A stretch of DNA of 43,280 nt from Halobacteriovorax sp. (GTDB taxonomy: Bacteria > Bdellovibrionota > Bacteriovoracia > Bacteriovoracales > Bacteriovoracaceae). The translations under genes and the position numbers were made by a program. Position 1 is the first letter of the stretch. Every line of letters begins with the position of its first letter. Shown here piece by piece: positions 25,086 to 32,760 of this stretch. The DNA lies in the NCBI GenBank assembly GCA_002720865.1, contig PBIO01000004.1, forward strand, positions 1-43,280, read 5' to 3'. The notes beneath the pieces were generated by a model. It searched no databases and was not told the origin of the DNA. It saw only the letters and a list, made by a program, of their open reading frames with translations.

Positions 25086-27044
25086 GTGCAGCACGGTGGA
25101 CCATACTCGACCAACTATGAGGCAGTAATTTTTGAGGATACTGAAACAGACTTTTCTTGGACAAACGCAAGAACCTTAGCTCGACGAAATGGTTATTCTT
25201 CAGACTTGGCGGTGGTTTTGGTTCCGGAGCAACAAGTCGCATTTACCAACCTAATCAATAAGCTTAATGCTTATTCTTCGTACGCCTTTTATATTGGCCT
25301 AACAGATCAAAGAACGGATTTTATTAAAGGATTCTCCCCCGACTCTGTAAAAATAAAAAGCACTGCTGGAGAATGGCTCTGGATCGAAGGCACTCCACTT
25401 CACGTAGTCAATAACACTCCTCAGTCCCTCCAGAGAGACGCAACCTCATACTCTAACTCTCCATATGGCGCTACTATACAAATACTTGGAGATAATACAG
25501 ACGAATCAGATTTGAACTCATATATTGTCCATCACAAGGGCTTGCACCCCGGAGATTACGCTTTTGAATTTATGGCTGAAAGCGAAAATCATGAGATAAA
25601 AATTCATGCAGTCCAACCTCCCCTAACAATGGGAATTTTTGAAGCAGCCAATAGGGGGAAGCTTGGCCTTTCCGACTCACTTGGCTATGGAGATACTATC
25701 AGTGTTGAAAATTGCATAAGGTTGAACAGGATTTCGGTCTCCAAGGAGCTTTCTCTTTGGACTAGACACTTTACGCCCAACCCTTCCTACAGATCTTCCG
25801 TACAGCTTTCGGGAAATAATACTGAAATGGAATTCGGAGACGGGTATACCGAAATCCGCCCAAAAAATCTGAACTCAGTAAAGGTTGAAGCAGAGCTTAA
25901 TTTCGATAATAGAAAAGACTCGGAGATGAGAGCTATCATTCACTTTATGGAAAACACCCAAGGGTTTAAGAAACTAAAGTATAGACTTCCATCTCCATTT
26001 AACAAGCTACAAAGCTTTACTTGTGAGGGCTTCTCCCACACATACAACGATTATGACGACAACTCTCTTAGGGTAAAACTCCTCAAGGAGGATGCCTTCA
26101 TACTGAATCGGTTTAACGACTTTTTAATGCCTCATCCGGGAGATTGGAACGCCACAACTCCATACTTTGAGGGGGATATATGCGTTCACCAAAGTATGTC
26201 TTCTATTGGCGAAGTAGACTCTCCTACATCTAGGGCATTTTACTATGCAATGTCCTCCAGCCAAAACAGGGAGCCTAGGATGTCCGCTCGATACTGGACT
26301 AAAGATCATTTTTTCTGGGCCCCCTCTTTAGGGAACTCTATTAGCAGAGAGTCGAGACACAAGGAAAGCTCAATGGAAAACGATTTTGTCGCTAGAAATA
26401 GCGATGGAACTTTCCCGAATTTAATGACGCTGGACCTAGCCTTTGAAGGTCGAAGTGACTTCGAAGCAAGGGCCATTATGCATTTCTTAACAAATAAAAT
26501 GGGGCATCTCCCTTTTCTTTTTAACCTCCCTGATCCTTATAGCAATCTAAAAACAGAACCCTTACGCGATAATTCCGGGCTTATGCCTGTAGTTTCAGGG
26601 TTGAACTTCAAGGAAGGTGTAATGTTAAAAGGAGCCCCCTCCTCCATTACCTTAAAATGGCCTTTACAAACCCCCTCGGGAAGCGCTAACCCCGGCCACG
26701 AAATTTTACTTAAGAATCAAATAATTACCGTCTCAGGGCTACCTTCTAATAAAAATCGTCTTTACATCAATAAAGCCACTGTTGTGAACGGCACAAAAAC
26801 GCTTGAAGTATACAACCCATTTTACTCAGTTGAGGACATAACAGGAAGGGAGTTGACAATCCACGTCCAGCAAAAGGCCTTTTACTGCGACAGATGGTCT
26901 ATGGAATACGTTTCTTACGACAACAACACAATCAATGCGACGTTCAAGGAAATTGCCATTGCCACTGATCTCGTTTCTGAATTTATTGATGTAGAAATTG
27001 GAGATGATGAAAGTAATCAATATATAGATCTTTCTTCTTATTAA
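25086..27044 (+). CDS. C-type-lectin domain plus tandem lambda gpM-like minor tail domains (downstream part of amber-interrupted frame)
   Basis: GTG 25086 (652 codons, with a weak GGGA 6 nt upstream) is the first possible restart; by readthrough, this part runs straight on from 23898. Numbering from 23898, residues ~410-510 match a C-type lectin-like fold: FSWTNARTLARRNG, LAVVLVPEQQVAF, FYIGLTDQ, GEWLWIEGTPL. Residues ~641-734 match lambda gpM: MEFGDGY....PKNLN, a helix RAIIHFMENTQGFKKL, then the strand LRVKLLKED. A second, diverged copy is at ~823-1020 (ARAIMHFLTNKMGHLPFLFNLPDPYSN ... FYCDRWSMEYVSYDN). Between them (~745-810) lies a CBM5/12-like insert (DWNATTPYFEGD ... FYYAM ... YW..D.FFW). 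gpM belongs to the lambda tail tip and precedes gpL, as it nearly does here. Confidence 0.65.
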   Translation: MQHGGPYSTNYEAVIFEDTETDFSWTNARTLARRNGYSSDLAVVLVPEQQVAFTNLINKLNAYSSYAFYIGLTDQRTDFIKGFSPDSVKIKSTAGEWLWIEGTPLHVVNNTPQSLQRDATSYSNSPYGATIQILGDNTDESDLNSYIVHHKGLHPGDYAFEFMAESENHEIKIHAVQPPLTMGIFEAANRGKLGLSDSLGYGDTISVENCIRLNRISVSKELSLWTRHFTPNPSYRSSVQLSGNNTEMEFGDGYTEIRPKNLNSVKVEAELNFDNRKDSEMRAIIHFMENTQGFKKLKYRLPSPFNKLQSFTCEGFSHTYNDYDDNSLRVKLLKEDAFILNRFNDFLMPHPGDWNATTPYFEGDICVHQSMSSIGEVDSPTSRAFYYAMSSSQNREPRMSARYWTKDHFFWAPSLGNSISRESRHKESSMENDFVARNSDGTFPNLMTLDLAFEGRSDFEARAIMHFLTNKMGHLPFLFNLPDPYSNLKTEPLRDNSGLMPVVSGLNFKEGVMLKGAPSSITLKWPLQTPSGSANPGHEILLKNQIITVSGLPSNKNRLYINKATVVNGTKTLEVYNPFYSVEDITGRELTIHVQQKAFYCDRWSMEYVSYDNNTINATFKEIAIATDLVSEFIDVEIGDDESNQYIDLSSY

Positions 27045-27057
27045 TTTAGTATAATGT

Positions 27058-29829
27058 ATGGCAACAGTAAGGAAATCAAAAGGTTATGTCGAGGAGGTTG
27101 ATTTTGGGGAAAAAGTCTCGGGGTATAGCTCTTCTGGGGCAATTCCCTTTAATAACGCCTCCAACATCCCGCTTAAAATCCGTGCCTCTATTAATGACTC
27201 TGGGCATGGAGCCTTTCTTGTAGACGGCAAGCGAGCTTTTGAGACCTTCGTCCCCGCAAGAACAAGGTACGAATTACCGATTTCCTTTGCTCCTCCCACG
27301 GTAGGAGCCTTTAATGCCACGCTGACCATTGTCTTCAACAACGGATCTACAGCCATAAACGGCGAAAGGTTTCACAATATATCTCTTAGCGGGTCGGGCC
27401 AGAACGCTCGGCCACAAAAGGCAAGATTTACCTTAACCGCAGATGATCATCCATACGACTCTAGGAATATAATAATTGATATAGATCAATTTGGTGACGC
27501 TGATTATTACGAGATATACTATTCGTCATCGACTTCTGGCAAACTCAAAGCTGAGGGCTACAATGGCACAGGGAGCAGGTTTACCATGAGGGAACTTGAC
27601 TTTGATACTGAATACGGCTTTACGATAAGGGCTTACAACAAGCATGGATATACAGATTCGGACACCCAATACAAAAGAACCGAGATACATACACTCTCAA
27701 TAGATATTGGAGGGCTGATCCCAAACCTAAATGTTTCGGACAAAGTTCTCGGGCAAGGCTATAGGATTCATTACTATGAAGATATAGAGCTCAGCATCTT
27801 AACTTCTTCAATTATTTATTGCGACAAATGCAACACCCCCGACGAGAGAGCTTTCAATGAGGGCTTGCCTTATCCATACGACACTTCTTATGAGCCGTCT
27901 ATGCCCGACAAACCAGCCTTTTCTCAAGCAAAGCCAGCTCTAGACACTGGCCCAAAGGTTATGGATGAATCTCGCCACCTTCCATTAACATTACAAATAC
28001 ACGGACAAGTTTTGGGTTCTGGCGGCGTTGGTGGAAATGGTGGTGGGGTCAATATGCTAGATACTAGGTATATAGCTCCCCCTAATCTAAACTCTTCCCC
28101 AGATATCACAACATCATTTGACGCCACGGGCAATAAGCCGGGCCTGCCCGGCCCTCAATTCCTTGAGGGTGGAGATGCGATACACATACAATATGATTGC
28201 ACTTTAAATATTCACCCTACCGCTAAGGTGATGGGCGGCGGTGGTGGTGGTTATGGAGGCGGAATATCTCGGCATTCAGGTTATGGCGTAGATTCGTTTG
28301 GCAGGGCGGGCTACGCCGACGCGAATATGGCCACCACCGGGCAGGAAGTGATGGGGGGCAGCTTTCATGGACATAATACTCCCACTCACTATCATGGCAG
28401 AGTGGGAGACGATTCAAACCCCGAGCTACTCAAATGGCTTGAAGATCATGCGAGAACTGGCACTTTGGACAATATTTGGGGATCAATAGACCATGGAGCT
28501 GCTAGAGTGCCCGATGACGACACCCAAAGCCCCCACGACCATATAGATTTCTTTCATCATTCCGCGACTGCTTGGCCTGCCGCTACTTGGAAGGGTGGGA
28601 GCGCAAAAGATTCCATCGATCCAGACACAGGTTCGCAAGCAGGAACATCACATAGCTCTAACCCCATGGAGAAAAGCAACTTCCTAGGCGGTGGCGGCGG
28701 AGCTGGAGGACAAGGTTTTGCGGCAGGAGCAGGGGGCAAAGCGGGCAACACCTCCTTATCTAATATACGCTCTCACCAGACAGGCAGAGAAGGCCTCGGT
28801 TCGTATAGTGTAGCCTACGGGCATCAGGGGCAAATAACGGAAGGCGCCTTTCCTCTTCAAAGAGGAGACGGAGGAAGTAAGGATGCCCCCGGAGGTCCAA
28901 GCGGGCATTTTCGTAGCCCTCTTTATCGAATTCAAAGCCAAGGAATGAACGCTCATTCTTTATCGAGCAGTGGAATTGATCTATCACAATCCGGCGATAG
29001 ACAGCTATATGCAGAGGGCTTATGGGGTTTCTGGATAAACGTCAATGCTCGACGCGACGGCCGAGGGCGAAGAAGGGTCAGAGCAAGAGCTTACATGAGG
29101 TCAGGAAGAGCTATTATGGACATCAGAGGCGGAGCGGGTGGCTCATACGGCAAATACGGGGAAGAGCGCCCTGCAAATTCCAATTTTGGAGGCGGAGACA
29201 TGATCAATCTCCCCGCCGACAGCCCATCAAGGGATGTCAGAAACCTAGGAATGGACAATTTTTTCAGAAACTATAAAAAAACAGACATCTCTCCTCTCGC
29301 TGTCGGGCGGAATAATCCCAGTGGAATTTCCAGAGCTGACGCATGGAATATTTTTCAATTCGAATATATCGGAGGTGATGAAATATCTATGCGTTACAAC
29401 GGAAAACCCTTGCTGTTAGATATAAACAATACATTTCGACAAAGCTTTAGCGTTGATTATGATGCAGCAATATTCATGGATCGAGATCAGGTTAATGAAG
29501 GATATTGGTATGATCCGAGCGTTGTCTCTAATCCCACCTCAATTTCTTACTCCGGAGGGCTGAGAGTTCAATTCCCCCCTAATACATTCAGGGGTTACAA
29601 TAGCGGTGATTTAGGCACGATAGGCACTATCAAGCCTCATGGCTGGCCGGGGAAAGCTATTGTGCTAAATGGCTTTAATGTGTCTTCAAATGATGGAATT
29701 CCTTGGGCTATTGGGACCTGCCACAACAACAACATCTGTGGCCTTGTAACTCCGGGCAAAATACCAAGATTGAATAAGCGCGTTGTGGGCAGTACTATAT
29801 ATAACAGAGAATACAGAACTTTTTTCTAA
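27058..29829 (+). CDS. Tail adhesin with ASH-like, FnIII-like and glycine-rich regions
   Basis: A 923-residue protein starting 13 nt after the previous frame, with no clear ribosome site. Residues ~10-115 resemble an ASH/choice-of-anchor-D Ig-like domain (VDFGEKVSG, IPLKIRASI, LPISFAPPTVG, LSGSGQ). Residues ~120-210 look like fibronectin type III (ADYYEIYYSS, LDFDTEYGFTIRAYNKHG). Residues ~320-700 are glycine-rich, with runs such as GSGGVGGNGGG, MGGGGGGYGGG, LGGGGGAGGQG and RGGAGGSYG among His/Asp/Ser-rich loops. Such glycine-rich stretches recall the polyglycine-helix receptor-binding tips of phage adhesins (S16 gp38 type), though homology is not shown. The C-terminal ~220 residues are beta-rich and unrecognised. 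A CDKC pair lies near residue 256. It is a likely tip-exposed adhesin; the exact role is inferred from context. Confidence 0.6.
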   Translation: MATVRKSKGYVEEVDFGEKVSGYSSSGAIPFNNASNIPLKIRASINDSGHGAFLVDGKRAFETFVPARTRYELPISFAPPTVGAFNATLTIVFNNGSTAINGERFHNISLSGSGQNARPQKARFTLTADDHPYDSRNIIIDIDQFGDADYYEIYYSSSTSGKLKAEGYNGTGSRFTMRELDFDTEYGFTIRAYNKHGYTDSDTQYKRTEIHTLSIDIGGLIPNLNVSDKVLGQGYRIHYYEDIELSILTSSIIYCDKCNTPDERAFNEGLPYPYDTSYEPSMPDKPAFSQAKPALDTGPKVMDESRHLPLTLQIHGQVLGSGGVGGNGGGVNMLDTRYIAPPNLNSSPDITTSFDATGNKPGLPGPQFLEGGDAIHIQYDCTLNIHPTAKVMGGGGGGYGGGISRHSGYGVDSFGRAGYADANMATTGQEVMGGSFHGHNTPTHYHGRVGDDSNPELLKWLEDHARTGTLDNIWGSIDHGAARVPDDDTQSPHDHIDFFHHSATAWPAATWKGGSAKDSIDPDTGSQAGTSHSSNPMEKSNFLGGGGGAGGQGFAAGAGGKAGNTSLSNIRSHQTGREGLGSYSVAYGHQGQITEGAFPLQRGDGGSKDAPGGPSGHFRSPLYRIQSQGMNAHSLSSSGIDLSQSGDRQLYAEGLWGFWINVNARRDGRGRRRVRARAYMRSGRAIMDIRGGAGGSYGKYGEERPANSNFGGGDMINLPADSPSRDVRNLGMDNFFRNYKKTDISPLAVGRNNPSGISRADAWNIFQFEYIGGDEISMRYNGKPLLLDINNTFRQSFSVDYDAAIFMDRDQVNEGYWYDPSVVSNPTSISYSGGLRVQFPPNTFRGYNSGDLGTIGTIKPHGWPGKAIVLNGFNVSSNDGIPWAIGTCHNNNICGLVTPGKIPRLNKRVVGSTIYNREYRTFF

Positions 29830-29830
29830 A

Positions 29831-30985
29831 ATGGCAGAAACATTTCCAATAAATACACTAGATGTAAACGCTTCTATCTTTGATTATAAGCCTGATACGC
29901 TCGTAGAATTTTATGAAGTAAGAGTCAAGAGAGCAGACACTATAAATCAAATAGACACTTTTAGATTTCATGCAGGAGTAAACCAAGAGGGCGTAACAAG
30001 GCAAGGCGGAGAAAAGGTGCATGGGGTAAAATGGCAAGGTAAGGTATACATTTCGGTACCTCTGGAAAGTGAGGGGTTTGAAGCTCGTGGAGACGGAAGA
30101 CTTCCTAGGCCTATAATTAGATTTGCAAACGTAGAAGGCTTTTTCTCTGCCGCAGCTGCAGAATATGGAGATTTCATAGGGGCAAAAGTTTCGAGAAAAA
30201 GAACTTTTGCTAAATACTTAGACGCTGATAATTGGCCAAAGGTTGACGGAAAGCACATGAACCCTATGACGCCATCCGGAGAAGGCGACCCCAATTCCCA
30301 CCTTCCGGACGACATGTTTTTTGTGAATAGAAAAATGTCAGAAAATAAAAACCTAATAGAGTATGAGCTGGTCTCCCTACTGGAGCTAGAAGGAGTTTAC
30401 TTACCCGCAAGGCTTGTGCTCTCAAATTATTGTTCTTGGATTTACAGAAGTCCAGAATGCGGGTACGGTCATAATACAAGTTCTGATGTTCTTCAAGTAA
30501 GAAAAGGATTGCCTGTTGCAGACAAGGAAGACAATCCGCTGGGAGATATGGAGGGTTCGGGGATTAAAAACGGCTGGAGAGATATAGACCCTAACAACAC
30601 AAAAACCTATGGAAACAACCAGCGACGTGCATTTGTAGATGAGCTTGATTTTGAGTTATGGAAATCCGGAAGGGAGTACAAAAAAAACCAATTCGTCTTC
30701 CTTACCTCAGGTCAAAGCCTAGATATAAAAAGCGACCCCACCCAAACCTCCTACGTTCAAAGGCTTTTCTATGTTTGCCTGAAAGATCACGTCTCTGACT
30801 TATCCTCTCATCCATTTTATAATAAAGAAATTTGGACGCAAGACCAGTGCTCAAAAACGGTGAATGGTTGCAAATTGAGGTTTGATCCTAAAAATACAAA
30901 CCCAGATCCAAATGATAGAAACGAGAGCAATCGGCCTCCATTGGCTTTTGGCGGCTTCCCATCTACGGACAGATATTCATTCTAA
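29831..30985 (+). CDS. Tail tip protein, lambda gpL-like (Fe-S cluster type)
   Basis: A 384-residue protein from the ATG at 29831, 1 nt after the previous stop; an in-frame GTG at 29783 would overlap the neighbour by 47 nt. The C-terminal half carries four cysteines, C201, C210, C340 and C347 (NYCSWIYRSPECGYG and DQCSKTVNGCKLRF), followed by PLAFGGFPSTDRY. This is the lambda gpL arrangement, where two cysteine pairs spaced 9 and 7 residues ligate a 4Fe-4S cluster. In lambda the pairs are about 23 residues apart; here ~130 residues intervene, holding a CBM5/12-like insert (LWKSGREYKK ... RLFYVCLKDH ... W). Residues 1-190 match the gpL N-terminal beta region (RFHAG ... YISVPLESEGFE). It acts at the tail tip beside gpM and gpJ, and precedes gpK in TAATG overlap. 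Confidence 0.9.
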   Translation: MAETFPINTLDVNASIFDYKPDTLVEFYEVRVKRADTINQIDTFRFHAGVNQEGVTRQGGEKVHGVKWQGKVYISVPLESEGFEARGDGRLPRPIIRFANVEGFFSAAAAEYGDFIGAKVSRKRTFAKYLDADNWPKVDGKHMNPMTPSGEGDPNSHLPDDMFFVNRKMSENKNLIEYELVSLLELEGVYLPARLVLSNYCSWIYRSPECGYGHNTSSDVLQVRKGLPVADKEDNPLGDMEGSGIKNGWRDIDPNNTKTYGNNQRRAFVDELDFELWKSGREYKKNQFVFLTSGQSLDIKSDPTQTSYVQRLFYVCLKDHVSDLSSHPFYNKEIWTQDQCSKTVNGCKLRFDPKNTNPDPNDRNESNRPPLAFGGFPSTDRYSF

Positions 30986-31776
30986 TGAGGAAGGAATTAA
31001 AGGAAGAGATCATTCATCATGCGCATGAGTCTCCTGACGAAGAAGTTTGCGGATTAGTTCTTCAAAAGGATCTGGTTGAGCTTTCTACCGTTAGGTTGGA
31101 GAATATCCATTCAAATAAAGCAGACTGCTTTACTATTAACCCTGCGGAAATTCTTAAGTACAATAAATACGGAAAGATCATAGGAATATATCATTCACAC
31201 CCAAAGACTAAAGCTAACCCCTCTCCATTTGATGAGGCTAATTGCGAAGAAATAGGCATTCCATACTATATTTATAGCGTAAAGTATAATTCATTTTTTT
31301 GTGATATACCTATGTCATTTAAGCCAGACCCTTTATTCGAGAGGGTTTATGTAGAAGATATTTATAATTGCCTTACGTTTATAAAGGACTACTATATACA
31401 AGAAACTGATTGGCTCCCATCCTACGAGGCAAGATTAGCAAAGAAGAGGAAATGGTCGCTCAACCCAACCTTCCAAGAGCAGGGTTTTCTTGAGAGGGAA
31501 GACAAGAGAAAAACCTCCGAGCAGGTAGTAGCGTGGATTGAGAAAAATGATTTTTTTGGCTCTGGAGAAAGAACCCTTACTCCAGTAAAAGATGGAAGCT
31601 TACGTATTCACGATCTTATTATTTTTAATTTTTTTGAAAGTTCTTTTTATCACTTTGGAGTCTACATAGGTAACGGGCAATTTGTCCACCATCCTATATT
31701 TCAATTACCTCAAAAGTCTAGTTATGAAAGATACCAGAAACAAGTGTATAAAATATATAGGTTAGCTAATTTATAG
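30985..31776 (+). CDS. Tail assembly protein, lambda gpK-like (JAMM + NlpC/P60 domains)
   Basis: A 263-residue protein with the two domains of lambda gpK. The N-terminal Mov34/MPN domain has a complete JAMM metalloprotease motif: H70-S-H72-P, then seven residues from H72 to S80 and D83 (H-x-H-x7-S-x2-D), with acidic residues near 20 as candidates for the catalytic Glu. The C-terminal domain is NlpC/P60-like, with Cys129 (DIYNCLTFIKDYY), His223 (SFYHFGVYIGNG) and His235/236 (FVHHPIF). Such domains cleave isopeptide-type bonds and peptidoglycan stem peptides respectively. In lambda-like phages the protein is needed for tip assembly and may aid wall penetration. It overlaps gpL (TAATG) and lies 15 nt before gpI. 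It ends in TAG, followed two codons later by an in-frame TAA. Confidence 0.9.
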   Translation: MRKELKEEIIHHAHESPDEEVCGLVLQKDLVELSTVRLENIHSNKADCFTINPAEILKYNKYGKIIGIYHSHPKTKANPSPFDEANCEEIGIPYYIYSVKYNSFFCDIPMSFKPDPLFERVYVEDIYNCLTFIKDYYIQETDWLPSYEARLAKKRKWSLNPTFQEQGFLEREDKRKTSEQVVAWIEKNDFFGSGERTLTPVKDGSLRIHDLIIFNFFESSFYHFGVYIGNGQFVHHPIFQLPQKSSYERYQKQVYKIYRLANL

Positions 31777-31780
31777 GGAT

Positions 31781-31785
31781 AAGGA
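31781..31785 (+). promoter_or_regulatory. Ribosome binding site of the first gpI-like gene
   Basis: AAGGA sits 6 nt upstream of ATG 31792. It is one of the clearest Shine-Dalgarno sites in a window where most starts appear to depend on stop/start overlap. Confidence 0.6.
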
Positions 31786-31791
31786 TAGTGT

Positions 31792-32760
31792 ATGTTAAAG
31801 GTTTGCTTGCATGGTTTGCTCGGCGATAAGTTCGGCTCTGATTGGAATCTTAAGGTTTCATCCGTAAAAGAGGCTGTTCGAGCTATAGAGGCAAACAGTA
31901 ATTGTCTTTACAAATTCCTAAGAGAGAAAGACCACGAAGGTATCGCATACAAAATTATTGCGGGCGATCCAGATGGCGATAACAGCAAGTACCTAAATGA
32001 AGAGGACTTGGATATCAACATTGCACACAAGAAGGAGATTCATATCATCCCCTGCGTCAGTGGGGCTGGAGATTTCCTGATGGGGCTTATTAATATTATT
32101 TTAGGAGTCCTTTTGATTGTTGTAGCCATTATTGCGGGCGCTACCGGAATTGGGCTTTGGCTGCTTATTCTTGCGGGAGCACTAATGATCATCGGAGGGG
32201 TAATGATGCTATTAACCGACCCCCCTGACACAGCAAGTTACGAAGCATCACGGACTCCATTGCGATACTCAACTGCGTCTTTTCATTTTTCAGGATATCA
32301 AAATGTAGCGCAGCAAGGTCTGCCCGTTCCCGTGGGCTATGGCAGAACAATGGTAGGATCAAAGGTAATATCTATGTTTGTCCGCGCGAACCGATACTTC
32401 GGAGAAGCTAGCCATGAAGGTTCTTTCGGTATTCAGGTCGATGGGCTCGACAAAAATAATGGATATGCTCCGGGCTTTTTTACTAGAAACACTCAAACAG
32501 CCGAAATGAACCCTTTGTCAGGAAAAGCTCCGGCCGGCATGGGTGGCTACTACCCCGGAGAGTTTGGGTCGCGAAGGTCAAATGAGAGAGACGCGGGTTT
32601 CGTAGAAGGGGAAGATAAGGTTTATAATTTCTTTAGGCCCGGCTCAACATCATTCAACACCGCCATCGCGGGCGTAAAGTATGGATCTGGATACGGCTTC
32701 TCTTCGGATATTGTCTGTCTCGACGACGAAAACCCGGGGTCTCAAAGCATAAGAACATGA
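31792..32760 (+). CDS. Tail assembly protein, lambda gpI-like (first copy)
   Basis: A 322-residue protein. Residues 1-90 form the ubiquitin-like head of the lambda gpI family (KVCLHGLLGDKFG ... EAVRAIEAN ... EIHIIPCVSGAG). Residues ~95-145 are a strongly hydrophobic Gly/Ala/Ile-rich hairpin (INIILGVLLIVVAIIAG, ILAGALMIIGGVMMLL) as in gpI. The block FSGYQNVAQQG.PVPVGYGR..VGSKVIS matches the gpI C-terminal end. About 130 further residues (Gly/Ser/Phe-rich, low complexity) extend beyond the ~220-residue lambda protein. gpI acts in tail-tip initiation with gpJ, gpL and gpK. It overlaps the next gene, a second gpI, by ATGA. Confidence 0.88.
   Translation: MLKVCLHGLLGDKFGSDWNLKVSSVKEAVRAIEANSNCLYKFLREKDHEGIAYKIIAGDPDGDNSKYLNEEDLDINIAHKKEIHIIPCVSGAGDFLMGLINIILGVLLIVVAIIAGATGIGLWLLILAGALMIIGGVMMLLTDPPDTASYEASRTPLRYSTASFHFSGYQNVAQQGLPVPVGYGRTMVGSKVISMFVRANRYFGEASHEGSFGIQVDGLDKNNGYAPGFFTRNTQTAEMNPLSGKAPAGMGGYYPGEFGSRRSNERDAGFVEGEDKVYNFFRPGSTSFNTAIAGVKYGSGYGFSSDIVCLDDENPGSQSIRT

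Noticed and set aside
25110..25430. Diversity-generating retroelement target
   Set aside because: A C-type lectin domain is present, but I saw no template/variable repeat pair and no reverse transcriptase in the window; the rest of the genome would be needed.
27050..27055. TATAAT resembling a -10 promoter box just before the gene at 27058
   Set aside because: No -35 hexamer at the right distance, and the transcript would start at or inside the start codon; likely chance in an A/T-rich 13-nt gap.
29783..29830. GTG 29783 as start of the gpL-like gene
   Set aside because: Would overlap the preceding gene by 47 nt and add residues with no gpL similarity; ATG 29831 directly after the stop fits better.
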